A stretch of DNA of 64,000 nt from Collinsella sp. BA40 (GTDB taxonomy: Bacteria > Actinomycetota > Coriobacteriia > Coriobacteriales > Coriobacteriaceae), in NCBI RefSeq assembly GCF_008014645.1, contig NZ_VOWY01000013.1, forward strand, positions 19,459 through 83,458, written 5' to 3'. This document shows, piece after piece, positions 8,266 to 17,054 of the stretch. The notes under the pieces were generated by a model, which was given only the letters and a program-made list of their open reading frames with translations, was not told the DNA's origin and made no database searches. The translations under genes and the position numbers were made by a program. Position 1 is the first letter of the stretch. Every line of letters starts with the position of its first letter.

Positions 8266-9396
8266 CTACAGACGCTCGGCAAGCTGAACACGAAGCGACT
8301 CAAGCAAGCCAGGCAGATCCGTGCGCACGCTAACGGTATCGAGCTCCTCGACCGGCTCCGAGTCCACGATATTCCACGCCGCACAGGCGGGCATGTCGTA
8401 GGAGCGCTCAATCGAACCGACGCGCGCCCCAAGCTTGCGAGCTGCTACGCGCGAAATCGACTCGGCGCCCTTTGCCGCCACGGGAACTTCGAACGCACTC
8501 ACCGGGTTCACTGGCTGTTTGTCGCGAACGGAAACGAGCACTGCATTGGGCAGCGTGCGGTTTGCAAACGAGTTTTGCTTACCGGTCGGCATGGAGCGAA
8601 TAAATGCCTCAGCAAAGGCGGCAACGGCATCGACGGTAGTCTGGGTATCGCCCAGCTGGTCCACCAGTGAGCTCACATTCACTGTAACGTAGCGATACAG
8701 CGTAGACGAATTATAACCAGTCGAGTCAATCATGGCTGCGCCAGCGTTATCGTCAGCAGCGCACTGGTCCATAGCCGTGAAGTAGTCGTACTCCTGGGTG
8801 ACACGATCGACGGAAATGGAGTGCGCGACCTGCGCGCAAGCATCGACATTCAAATCGGGAGCGTCGGCAAGCATGCGGCCGAACAGGGCGATCTCGATTC
8901 CCTGCTTACCATGGAATGCCCCCGCTACATCCTTCTTGAGGTCCTTGGGCTTAGCCGTTGCCCAATCAACCCCGTTCTCCTCCCAGGCAAGCGCCGCATT
9001 CGCAAGCGCGACGATTTCCGCCCGTGAAATAAAGATGAGATACTTCGCCGCGATCTTTCCCTCGTCGTCGCCGCTTCGCTTGGACTCCTCGACAGCAATG
9101 CCAGCAGCGGTAAGAGCGGCCTTGGCCAAAGGAAGAGCCTTCTCATGCAGATCTGGGCACATATCCTCGATTACGCAAGCCACCTGATCGGCGACAAGCT
9201 TGGTACGAATTGCGAGCACTTCCTCGGGGAGCATCGAGGCGAACTCATCGCGCATGGCTTTCTTCCAGGCCTGACTCGACACGCGGGCGCGACGCACCCC
9301 GCCGTACACAGCGGTCTTCGGAGCCCCCGTGTCATCGCGATTGATATTGTTGGACGGAACGTTCTGGATTGCACAAAAATCGACGTACAGCATCAT
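8266..9396 (-). CDS. cas7e: Cascade backbone subunit Cas7e
   Basis: Cas7e (CasC/Cse4), present in about six copies along the crRNA in Cascade. The start of the mature protein, LYVDFCAIQNVP followed by NNINRDDTGAPK, and the RVSSQAWKKAMR segment are diagnostic. Three ATGs are possible: 9408 (overlapping the cse2 stop as ATGA), 9396 and 9393. AAAGGA lies directly ahead of the last two, so I use 9396; 9393 is equally plausible. Length is about 376 residues. Confidence 0.95.
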   Translation of the reverse strand: MMLYVDFCAIQNVPSNNINRDDTGAPKTAVYGGVRRARVSSQAWKKAMRDEFASMLPEEVLAIRTKLVADQVACVIEDMCPDLHEKALPLAKAALTAAGIAVEESKRSGDDEGKIAAKYLIFISRAEIVALANAALAWEENGVDWATAKPKDLKKDVAGAFHGKQGIEIALFGRMLADAPDLNVDACAQVAHSISVDRVTQEYDYFTAMDQCAADDNAGAAMIDSTGYNSSTLYRYVTVNVSSLVDQLGDTQTTVDAVAAFAEAFIRSMPTGKQNSFANRTLPNAVLVSVRDKQPVNPVSAFEVPVAAKGAESISRVAARKLGARVGSIERSYDMPACAAWNIVDSEPVEELDTVSVRTDLPGLLESLRVQLAERL

Positions 9397-9404
9397 CGGT
9401 CCTT

Positions 9405-10070
9405 TCATTCGTTATCTTTATCCTGCTTGTTCCCGCGCGATACGGGGACGAAGTACGCGGAGCCCCAACGAGAGATCGCGCGCTCGCGCTGATACGCCGG
9501 ACCCTGAATCTCATACAGATCAGCGGCCAGAAGGCCGAAATCCAGACGTATCATTCGATCTGTGCCATCGTCCGTGCGAGCTGATTTCATCAGGCCCAGC
9601 AGCGAACGAACACCTGATATGACACCGGAAAAATCAGAAGAACCCTCGATGGACGCAAGCCTACGCATGACCCCTGCAGCCAGACTTTGATCGGGCTGAA
9701 TCTGCCAGCAGGCTCGACCAAACGAATTCACCCTTCTCTCTGCATCGTTTTCCGAGAATGCGGCGACCCCATAGCCTTTTCCCTGTTGCAGAACCGCATA
9801 GGCACCGAGGGCAACGCAAGCGGCGCGGAGTTCACGAGACGATCCGGCAGGATCACCAAGTTCATCGATAGGCCAATCGAAAAGCACCAGGTCTCCCAGA
9901 GTAAGGAGAGAGGGGGCCTCGCCCGTTACAAGCCTCCTCAGGCGCGCCAGCTGGGCTCGGGCAGCGGCCTCGTTGCCACCTTCACCCATAAACTCACGCT
10001 GTAGCCTCCTGATCTTCCTGTTGACAAAACGATTGAGCGCGAAGGAGCGCTCACTAAGCGCGTATGCCAT
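9405..10070 (-). CDS. casB: Cascade small subunit Cse2 (Cas11e)
   Basis: Cse2/CasB, the alpha-helical small subunit that forms a dimer along the belly of Cascade and stabilises the displaced DNA strand. The family is poorly conserved; the call rests on the position between cas8e and cas7, size (221 residues), high helix content and the LRRLVTGEAPSLLTLGDLVL and AVLQQGKGYGVAAF segments. Start at 10070 has AAAGGAG about six bases upstream. Confidence 0.92.
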   Translation of the reverse strand: MAYALSERSFALNRFVNRKIRRLQREFMGEGGNEAAARAQLARLRRLVTGEAPSLLTLGDLVLFDWPIDELGDPAGSSRELRAACVALGAYAVLQQGKGYGVAAFSENDAERRVNSFGRACWQIQPDQSLAAGVMRRLASIEGSSDFSGVISGVRSLLGLMKSARTDDGTDRMIRLDFGLLAADLYEIQGPAYQRERAISRWGSAYFVPVSRGNKQDKDNE

Positions 10071-10094
10071 ATAGGCTCCTTTCTCTATTGCGTT

Positions 10095-11762
10095 CTATTC
10101 GCTCGAAGGCAAAAGCTTGTTAACCCTTTGAGCGAAATACGATTTCGCATACGCAACACTACGACCAGAATGTGTAACGAACTCTTGGGCATTCGATTGG
10201 GCAACGGCATCGAATCCAATGCGAAGAACGCTTCTGCGTATGGCATCCCCGCACGTCAGTGTTCGCACGTGGTAGTCCTCGCCAACGGTAAGTCCAGCAA
10301 GATAGGCCCTGAACAGCGCATCGACCTCCGCATATGCGGCCACTACCACATCCTGCACCCTCGCGGACGCAATGTCCTTCGATGCTTTATCGCCCTTCGA
10401 CTCCTCCGAAGCTCGAACAAGCTTAGCGATTTCGAAAATCGCCGAATCGGCCTTATCAGCAAGCTCGATAGCAAGTCGCACTGCCTCATCGTCATGGATA
10501 GCAAGAGCAGAACCTATTTGCAGCCGATCATCGAAGCTGTCCACATACACACTGCTCTGAGTTCCGTACTCAATGCCTTGCGCATGGATCGCAACCTGCT
10601 TGGGAAGCAGATCGCAGAAATCGTCTTCGACTTCTGCGAGCTCATCTGCCATGGCGTTCATCCAGCGAATAACCCCCGGCCGATCATCAAGCCCTTCACC
10701 GACGCCGCCCGATACAGCAATCAACCCGCTCAGCCCGCGCCACATAGCTCTTTTAGCATCGTGCGTACGAGGCATAAATGGCGCGACGGGAAGCTTGAGG
10801 CGTACACGCTGTGGCTCGCTCTGCTTCATAGATGTCATCGTCTCGTATTTCATCGCATCCACCGGATGCAACAAGTCGCCATAGCAGGAGACAAAGCCGA
10901 TGACACCGCTGCCATCATCGGATGCGATAAGACGCACCCGCCGGGACTGCAAGGTCTCCAATTGAACAAGGCCAGTAGGAGCCAGCAACTCCATGCTGTC
11001 GGAAGTGCTCTCATCCTTCTCCCATGGCGGAAGATCCTCTTGGTTCCCAAGAAAACAAACATCTGCGCGAGCGTCATCGAAAAGAACGAAATTCCACATC
11101 AGCGTTTCGAACAGGTTACGCCCCTCTAGGTAAACCAGCCCAAGATTACCGAGGTACCCAGTCCCGGGGATTCCTTTAGGAGCGTACGCCTTACCGTTCT
11201 TTGCATGGGTGTTGCCCACAACGGGAGTCTTGATGCCCGCAGTGTCAAAAGCCTGCGTAAAGACAAGCCAACGTGCAGCTTCGGCAAACGTCATGCGATT
11301 TGGCGCAGCGATTCCACGAAGCGAAAAAAGATGCTTTTCAGGCTTAGACGGAACATCGGCCATCAAGCCGGGAACGGGATCGAATGGCTTATCGGACGCA
11401 TACTCCAAATCAGAAACCTGATAGAAGGGCTTTGGCCCAAAGAGATCGAATGAGACAGCATGTTCCTCCAGATACCCCGATAGGATATCCATGTCGAAGC
11501 TCCCGCGCTCCCACATCGAAAGCCAAAGCTCTATCGAGCTAAACCTATCAAGCGTTGAGCGACCATACGCACGACGCATAATCGCATCGAGCATGCGCAG
11601 GAGCACGCCCGATTGCTGGGGAATATCTCCTGTAATCTCGGCAATTGCACCGGCATTCTCAAACGCCTCGAGAATCGATACTTCACCCTGATGACCATCA
11701 TGCCAAAGCACCTTGATCCACGGGCATGTCAGCAACGAAAATGAGGCAGTATCAGTATTCAT
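10095..11762 (-). CDS. casA: Cascade large subunit Cas8e (Cse1)
   Basis: Cas8e (CasA/Cse1), which recognises the PAM and recruits Cas3. The N-terminus FSLLTCPWIKVLW and the QQSGVLLRMLDAIMRRAYG segment are characteristic; length is 555 residues. The open frame reaches 11828, but the ATG at 11762 has an excellent GGAGG seven bases upstream, so I start there. This is the first gene of the seven-gene run ending with cas2. The 253-base gap to cas3 must hold its promoter and contains a single CRISPR-like repeat 103 bases ahead of the start. Confidence 0.95.
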   Translation of the reverse strand: MNTDTASFSLLTCPWIKVLWHDGHQGEVSILEAFENAGAIAEITGDIPQQSGVLLRMLDAIMRRAYGRSTLDRFSSIELWLSMWERGSFDMDILSGYLEEHAVSFDLFGPKPFYQVSDLEYASDKPFDPVPGLMADVPSKPEKHLFSLRGIAAPNRMTFAEAARWLVFTQAFDTAGIKTPVVGNTHAKNGKAYAPKGIPGTGYLGNLGLVYLEGRNLFETLMWNFVLFDDARADVCFLGNQEDLPPWEKDESTSDSMELLAPTGLVQLETLQSRRVRLIASDDGSGVIGFVSCYGDLLHPVDAMKYETMTSMKQSEPQRVRLKLPVAPFMPRTHDAKRAMWRGLSGLIAVSGGVGEGLDDRPGVIRWMNAMADELAEVEDDFCDLLPKQVAIHAQGIEYGTQSSVYVDSFDDRLQIGSALAIHDDEAVRLAIELADKADSAIFEIAKLVRASEESKGDKASKDIASARVQDVVVAAYAEVDALFRAYLAGLTVGEDYHVRTLTCGDAIRRSVLRIGFDAVAQSNAQEFVTHSGRSVAYAKSYFAQRVNKLLPSSE

Positions 11763-11864
11763 GTCAAACCTCCGTTCTTTAGTTGTTGAAATGAAAAGGA
11801 GATCACGCGCGTCCTCCAATCCCTCCAATATGGAAGGACCATCTTGTAGCGCAATAACATCTTT

Positions 11865-11892
11865 GGATCATCCCCACATATGTGGGGAACAG
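11865..11892 (-). repeat. Solitary CRISPR-like repeat upstream of cas8e
   Basis: A 28-base element with the same architecture as the array repeat. The palindromic core is CCCCACATATGTGGGG instead of CCCCGCGTACGCGGGG, so the stem is preserved by paired changes. The flank ATGATCC (minus strand) is identical to the array repeat, and the other flank is CTGTT rather than GTGCT. It lies in the gap between cas3 and cas8e, in the same orientation as the array relative to the cas genes. No partner repeat 60-62 bases away could be found on either side. Confidence 0.85.
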
Positions 11893-11939
11893 CCTGAAAA
11901 ACGCACGTGATATGCGTATTCGCAAAGCAACCAAAAACC
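11893..11939 (-). promoter_or_regulatory. Candidate promoter of the Cascade operon
   Basis: On the minus strand TTGGTT is followed after 16 bases by TATCAC, just upstream of the lone CRISPR-like repeat. If transcription starts here, the leader RNA of cas8e would begin a few bases before the repeat hairpin. The match to consensus is modest, so the call is tentative. Confidence 0.3.
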
Positions 11940-12015
11940 TTTGCCATATTCAGCTCTCAAGGAACTAAAGCAACCTATTGGTCATTACATTTAATATAGC
12001 CCTCTAACTATCGGA

Positions 12016-15000
12016 TTACAATGAACAAGATTTTATTCCAAGGCATTTCGAGTACCAGAACTTATGCCCGGCGATAGATGTCCCGTAGTCCTCACCTGGC
12101 AGACGATCGAGAAGCAGAACGAGAGAGCCAGCCAATAATGGCGCATCAACCCAGGCGCCAAGCAACGCGCCGCACCGCTTTTCAAGCTCAATGATTAAAG
12201 GCTCGATCATATCCGCAGAACACATCTCCAGGGGAAGCCTGACAGTGGAATTCGCGATGACCTTTTGCTCGTCGAAGCTCGGAACAGCATCTGCCGAAAC
12301 CCTGGCACCCTGCGGGACACCGTGTTCCTCATCGCCAATCCAAGGCAAAAGATGCAATCCGTCATGTTCTCGGCACAGCAGAATAACCTCGACCGTCTCC
12401 TCCGTATCCCTAACGGCACGCGGACCCCAATCGTCATCGCGAGCCGTTCCACCTGTAGGGGCATCCGCCTTCCTACACCATTCGCCCAGGCCTTGTCCGC
12501 GTTCAAGGAGCTTTGTGGCGGATTCCACCAAACAATACTCGGCACGATTCCTTTTGGTGTCCATCTTGCGCTTACGCGCATCACATGCATCTCTGTATTC
12601 TTTTTGCCAGTTATCAGGAATGAGCAAATCGCGCTGGTCTCCATAGGCCGCCCTGACCGTCGAGGCAATATCGGCAGGTATATCGACCGTAGCCTGCGAC
12701 TCAGGATAAACTAGGCCGAGAGACGCCAGGCTTTCGAACAAAGAGGCTTTGCCGTAAATGCTTTCAACTCCCGCCTGCAGAGAGGGGCCATCAACATGCC
12801 ACCCCGTAATACCCCTGATATAGCAACGCGCTTCCTGGAGGCCGTCTGGTCGCCCATCCCTCCCCCTGTCATGGCGATGCATACGGCCAAGCCGCTGGAA
12901 CACAAGATCAACGGGAGCGATATCGGAGATCAACATATCGAAATCAATATCCAACGATTGCTCCAAGACCTGCGTGCCGACCACAATCAGCCGATCAGGT
13001 CGGCGGCCGTTAGAACGTGTAGCGTTCGCACCCAGCAGTTTTCGAATCTCGTTTTCCCTCTTCATACGATCGAAATCGGTAAACCGAGAATGGGTCAGCA
13101 GGACCTCGTCGCCATATTTGGACGATAAGACATCCGCGGCCTCCTGGGCCCTCCTCACCGTATTGCAAATGACGCCGATGCAACCTCCCTGAGCGGAGGC
13201 GCAATCGATTATATCGACCAAAGCGTCAACATCATCATCTATGCATGCCAGCTGTACTTGGCATGACCTGGCAGACGGCTTTGACTCGCAGCAACGGATT
13301 TGCCCGCCATCGGCTAACGTCAATAACGGATATGAATCAATGGTTGGGAGGACAGTATCGATGGCATGGGTATGCTCCGACGGGGCACACGCATTAACGC
13401 CCAGTTCGTAAGCAGAAACAAAACGACGGCGTGCCTCTTCAGGCAACGTTGCCGAAAGCATAACGACCGGTGCGCTCCAGCTTCCCAACCATTCAAGAAG
13501 GCGCTCGAGATATACCTGCATATACGCATCGTATGCATGGCATTCGTCGATAATGAGCACCTTGTTTGCAAGCCCCAAGTCACGCAGCGCCAGGTGCTTC
13601 ATGGATAATGCACCCATGAGCACCTGGTCAATCGTGCATACAACGAAATTCGCCAGCATTCCCTTTTTCCGTCCAAACAACCAGTCCGATGCAACCACCT
13701 CATCACGCTGCAACATCAAGTCTGCGAGAGTAAGGTCCCCGGATTCCATCGCCTCGTTGTAATACTGGCGGACAAAATTCCTTGAACGCGCGACGATTCC
13801 CTGGAACTCGTCATTCAGCCTCGATTTACCATGTGCCAGGTAAATCGAGCGTGCCTCTGTGCCATCAGGCTGCGGCAGTCCATCGAGCCATTTACGAACG
13901 CGCCCAAACATCGCATCAGTTGTAGCCATAGTGGGAAGGGCAACAGCCACCCCGCCGCAGCCAGATTGCGCAGCGAAGATCTCGGCAACGGCAAGCGCGG
14001 CCTCTGTCTTCCCTTCTCCCATGGGCGCTTCAATAATCATAAGCCCGCCATGGCTAGCGCTTTGCGCCAGCTCCACGGCATCGATCTGGACCGGGCGCGG
14101 GGATGCCTGGGCAGGCAGCCCGAAGCGAACGGCAAAATCATCAGCCATGTTCAAGAACGAACCGCACTGGCTACACCAGGGCGGAAGGATGTCGATCACA
14201 TCGAACGCATCCTGCGCACGGGCTTCCAAATCAGCCAGTGAGGCCCTTCCGTTTTGCAACGCGCGCCCCGCATTCGTAGATGGAATCATCGGAAGCAAAG
14301 GAAAGAACTCTCTATTGCTAGCAAGCCAGTCAGCCATGATGCAGATACCGGCGAGCAATACTCCAACGTTTGCAGGGACACCCGCTGTTCCCATGCCGTT
14401 CGAGCTGAGAATCCTGTCATAATCACCCTCTTGAATTTCCGCAATACGTTCAATCAAGGCGATCAACTCAAGCCGAGTTTCATTCCATGCGGGATCATTC
14501 GTCCCCAATGCAGTAGCGTAACGGCTGAGAGCCCTGGGGCGAATAGGCTCCTTGGGCGTAGAGCCGTGATGCAGCGCCAAGATGGTCGCCAAAGACGCCG
14601 CAGCGCTCTTCATCTCCCTAGACGCACATGCGGGCAAGCCATATAAGTAGCTTAAATAGAACGCAGCACTAGACCACGCATGGCGTGGAACCGTATTCAA
14701 CGTAGCCGCGCTGGCAGAAGGAAAACCGAACCCGTACCCCTTGAGCCCCGATACAAAGGGATTCTCAACCAGTATCCCTCCATGGCGCAGAGGCTGAGCC
14801 TGAAAAGCGGGAACCGCCTTCCCCAAATCATGCAGGCCAGCAAGAAGAATGGTTACTCTCTTCGCAAAATCACAATCTACATCCATTGCCCTCGCAATTG
14901 TGTCCTTCACACCGATCGGTACCCAGCGATCCCACAGCATGCGGGCAACATACGCGGTATCGATCATATGTAAGAACAGGGGGAGCCATTCTTCGTTAAG

Positions 15001-15102
15001 CCCGTCGTCGGACTTTGCCCACAACCTACTAGTGGCAGGAGAAAGCTCGATATATTCCTCATCGATCACCAAAACCACCCGCTTCCGCATACACATGACC
15101 AT
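12016..15102 (-). CDS. cas3: CRISPR-associated helicase-nuclease Cas3, type I-E
   Basis: Cas3, the HD nuclease and superfamily 2 helicase that degrades DNA marked by Cascade. The HD domain near the N-terminus has LAGLHDLGK. Helicase motifs follow in order: Walker A MGEGKTEAAL, the DECH box (LIIDECHAYDAYM), LSATLP, and QRLGRMHRHD (motif VI). Length is about 1,028 residues, normal for a single-chain I-E Cas3. The start is uncertain: the frame opens at a TTG (15147) and has ATGs at 15102, 15096 and 15090, none with a good ribosome site. Its 5' end lies beside a DUF188 gene relic, so the native upstream region may have been replaced. Confidence 0.95.
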   Translation of the reverse strand: MVMCMRKRVVLVIDEEYIELSPATSRLWAKSDDGLNEEWLPLFLHMIDTAYVARMLWDRWVPIGVKDTIARAMDVDCDFAKRVTILLAGLHDLGKAVPAFQAQPLRHGGILVENPFVSGLKGYGFGFPSASAATLNTVPRHAWSSAAFYLSYLYGLPACASREMKSAAASLATILALHHGSTPKEPIRPRALSRYATALGTNDPAWNETRLELIALIERIAEIQEGDYDRILSSNGMGTAGVPANVGVLLAGICIMADWLASNREFFPLLPMIPSTNAGRALQNGRASLADLEARAQDAFDVIDILPPWCSQCGSFLNMADDFAVRFGLPAQASPRPVQIDAVELAQSASHGGLMIIEAPMGEGKTEAALAVAEIFAAQSGCGGVAVALPTMATTDAMFGRVRKWLDGLPQPDGTEARSIYLAHGKSRLNDEFQGIVARSRNFVRQYYNEAMESGDLTLADLMLQRDEVVASDWLFGRKKGMLANFVVCTIDQVLMGALSMKHLALRDLGLANKVLIIDECHAYDAYMQVYLERLLEWLGSWSAPVVMLSATLPEEARRRFVSAYELGVNACAPSEHTHAIDTVLPTIDSYPLLTLADGGQIRCCESKPSARSCQVQLACIDDDVDALVDIIDCASAQGGCIGVICNTVRRAQEAADVLSSKYGDEVLLTHSRFTDFDRMKRENEIRKLLGANATRSNGRRPDRLIVVGTQVLEQSLDIDFDMLISDIAPVDLVFQRLGRMHRHDRGRDGRPDGLQEARCYIRGITGWHVDGPSLQAGVESIYGKASLFESLASLGLVYPESQATVDIPADIASTVRAAYGDQRDLLIPDNWQKEYRDACDARKRKMDTKRNRAEYCLVESATKLLERGQGLGEWCRKADAPTGGTARDDDWGPRAVRDTEETVEVILLCREHDGLHLLPWIGDEEHGVPQGARVSADAVPSFDEQKVIANSTVRLPLEMCSADMIEPLIIELEKRCGALLGAWVDAPLLAGSLVLLLDRLPGEDYGTSIAGHKFWYSKCLGIKSCSL

Positions 15103-15169
15103 ATACTGCAATAGTGCCACAGCGTGCGGACACGGTTTTGAGAGCAAAAGGGAAATCTTGGGACAACGG

Positions 15170-15310
15170 CAGCAAAAACGTTCCCATCGTCGAATGCCTA
15201 CAACCGAGAGGCGTGGTGATCACGCAGGGAATCGGCCTTGTCAGCATAGTGCTGAGGCGCGGCAACATCGGCGCGCACGCAATCGCGTTCACGACCCTAC
15301 CCGCAGCCGA
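15170..15310 (+). pseudogene. Fragment of a DUF188 (YaiI/YqxD) gene
   Basis: Codons in this stretch read VPIVECLQPRGVVITQGIG and then LVSIVLRRGNIGAHAIA. This aligns with residues about 80-120 of the intact DUF188 protein encoded 1 kb downstream (FAIIERLQPGDVVVTQDIG, LASMVLGRGAAAIGVRG). Both ends of the gene are missing and several conserved residues are changed (the conserved Asp of TQDIG is Gly). It lies on the opposite strand, immediately upstream of cas3. Confidence 0.7.
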
Positions 15311-15523
15311 ATCCGCCGTCCACACGCACAGATGCATGGCCCGCATCGCCGGCGCCACACCCCATGGCTGGGGCGCCCGTAGCGCAATCCACTATTCCTA
15401 CCGCAAGTTCCCGGTCGATAATTAGCAGATTAACCGTTGCGCACTGAGTGCGCTACAACTAACAATAGGGCATAACGCAGAAATGCGCGCAAGAACGATG
15501 CACCACGCACAGGGAGGTACACC
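15311..15523. other. Non-coding spacer between the DUF188 relic and the acidic protein gene
   Basis: No gene is supported. The stretch presumably holds the promoter of the acidic protein gene at 15524; an exact -35/-10 pair could not be assigned. Confidence 0.3.
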
Positions 15524-15946
15524 ATGTGGACGAGCGACGAGGATAAAGCGCTCCTTCTTCAGCTGGATGAAGAAGACCGTTACTGGCGCGAGCGCGAAGA
15601 GGAAGAAGAGGAGCGTCGCCGCCTAGAGGAGTCAGAGGAAGAGGAGCAGACGCGCGAGGGGGAGCCCTACGAGGAGTTCCTGAAAACCGAGAGAATCAGA
15701 AAGCAGAGAGATGACGATGAATCCACCCCTCTCGATGTGCTCATGGAGCAAGAGAACGCACGCATGGCCGCCCTGGGCGACGACGAGGAGTTCGTCAACG
15801 AGTTCCAGAAGAGCTACACCGTCAACGGAATCGAGGGTTGCCGACTCCTTGACTACTCGGACGACGTCCCGATCTACGAAGACAAGGATGGCAACGCGGT
15901 CATCCCGGAGGGCGCCGAGGTCCACTATATCGACGATGAGGACTAA
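15524..15946 (+). CDS. Highly acidic hypothetical protein with a charged coiled-coil segment
   Basis: A 140-residue protein I do not recognise. By my count 50 residues are Asp or Glu against 17 Lys or Arg. Residues 16-55 are almost all charged (REREEEEEERRRLEESEEEE) and look like a helix or coiled coil; the C-terminal half (FQKSYTVNGIEGCRLLDYSDD) looks like a small folded domain. AGGGAGG lies about eight bases ahead of the ATG, so expression is likely. It stands between the DUF188 relic and the intact DUF188 gene, next to cas3. Strong acidity could mean a protein- or DNA-mimic role, but that is speculation. Confidence 0.65.
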   Translation: MWTSDEDKALLLQLDEEDRYWREREEEEEERRRLEESEEEEQTREGEPYEEFLKTERIRKQRDDDESTPLDVLMEQENARMAALGDDEEFVNEFQKSYTVNGIEGCRLLDYSDDVPIYEDKDGNAVIPEGAEVHYIDDED

Positions 15947-16008
15947 GGGTCGAAGACCCAACCTTCTAGTCCCATCGCGACGCACATAATTCTAGGAAGG
16001 ACCACGCC

Positions 16009-16530
16009 ATGCCCACCCTCATTATCGACGCCGACGCATGCCCCGTGACACGCGAGGCCCTCGCCTGCGCGCGAGCGGCGCGCGTTCCCGTGCTCATTGC
16101 CGGCAATTCCACGCAGAACCTTGCCCGACGTATTCGGCGCGACGATCCGCGCGATGCCGAGCACGCCCGTGGGCGCGACGCCACGCATCCCGGTTTCTGG
16201 GCCGAGACGCTCGACGTCTCATGCGGCGCCGATAGCGCCGACTTCGCCATCATCGAGCGCTTGCAGCCAGGCGACGTGGTGGTCACGCAGGATATCGGCC
16301 TTGCCAGCATGGTGCTGGGACGCGGCGCGGCGGCCATCGGCGTACGCGGGCACGTCTACAGCAAGGCCACCATCGATATGCAGCTGTTCATTCGCCATGA
16401 GGAAAAGAAAGTCCGCCGCGCGGGCGGGCGCACGCAGGGACCCTCGGCCTTTAACGACGACGACCGCGAGCGCTTTCGCTCCAACCTCGCCCGCCTGCTT
16501 CGCGAGGCGCTATCCCCAAACGAGGGCTAG
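16009..16530 (+). CDS. DUF188 family protein (YaiI/YqxD-like)
   Basis: A complete 173-residue member of the UPF0178/YaiI family, which has a PIN-like fold and no firmly known substrate. The N-terminus LIIDADACPVT, the THPGFWAE-like middle, TQDIGLASMVL and GHVYSKATID are all present, as are the C-terminal RAGGRTQGPSAF residues. The start follows AGGAAGG. A degenerate fragment of the same gene lies about 0.8 kb upstream beside cas3, so one duplication or recombination event has occurred here. Confidence 0.85.
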   Translation: MPTLIIDADACPVTREALACARAARVPVLIAGNSTQNLARRIRRDDPRDAEHARGRDATHPGFWAETLDVSCGADSADFAIIERLQPGDVVVTQDIGLASMVLGRGAAAIGVRGHVYSKATIDMQLFIRHEEKKVRRAGGRTQGPSAFNDDDRERFRSNLARLLREALSPNEG

Positions 16531-16578
16531 CTCGGTCCCCACAATGCCCATCGACGGCGCTTCTATGGCTTCAACTGA

Positions 16579-16962
16579 TTAGCGCCCCTCGTGCGCTTGC
16601 TCCAAAACGCGCTCGAAATAGTTGAGCGATTCGAGCACCAAGGCGGACGAACCTGCCCCGCGCTCGGTAAAACGCAGCTCCGACGACTGCACGTCTCGCA
16701 CAAGCGCCCCGGAAGCGATTAGGTGCTCGACCGCGCGGTAGAGCAGGCCGGTGTCGACGCCCTTGTTCGCAACCGGTCCATCCTCCTCGAGCGTCCAGGT
16801 TGAAAGCCCGAGCAGCGCGAGAAGCAAGCGACTCGCCTGCCCTAGGCGCTCGGCATCGTGCTCGCGTTCCTCGGCCGCAACGGCATCATCCATAATGCGG
16901 ACGCCGTTTGCAGCGTCGTCGTCCGCTACTCGATTCGACCCGTTATCAAACTCATCCATCAT
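16579..16962 (-). CDS. Hypothetical protein
   Basis: A 127-residue soluble protein I do not recognise. The middle (residues 45-95) has alternating hydrophobic helices, LLYRAVEHLIASGALVRD then a short strand pair ELRFTERG, which could be a winged-helix fold. The rest is acidic. A strong AAGGAGG lies eight bases ahead of the ATG pair at 16962/16959. Convergent with the DUF188 gene and followed upstream, on the same strand, by the heavy-metal permease. Confidence 0.6.
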   Translation of the reverse strand: MMDEFDNGSNRVADDDAANGVRIMDDAVAAEEREHDAERLGQASRLLLALLGLSTWTLEEDGPVANKGVDTGLLYRAVEHLIASGALVRDVQSSELRFTERGAGSSALVLESLNYFERVLEQAHEGR

Positions 16963-17054
16963 AAGAAACCTCCTTGGCCGCGTCTTCACGACATATGATA
17001 GCCGGCCATGCGGACATGACGCCCAAACCTCCTGTCAGGCAGACGCCGCGCATC

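Noticed and set aside
11763..11864. A second CRISPR-like repeat that would complete a guide RNA with the lone repeat
   Set aside because: No element with a comparable palindrome or handle is found 60-62 bases on either side; the GGAGGACGCGCGTGATCTCC stretch has only a four-base stem.
15059..15358. Minus-strand frame upstream of cas3 (99 codons)
   Set aside because: It is antisense to the DUF188 relic and has no ribosome site or family similarity.
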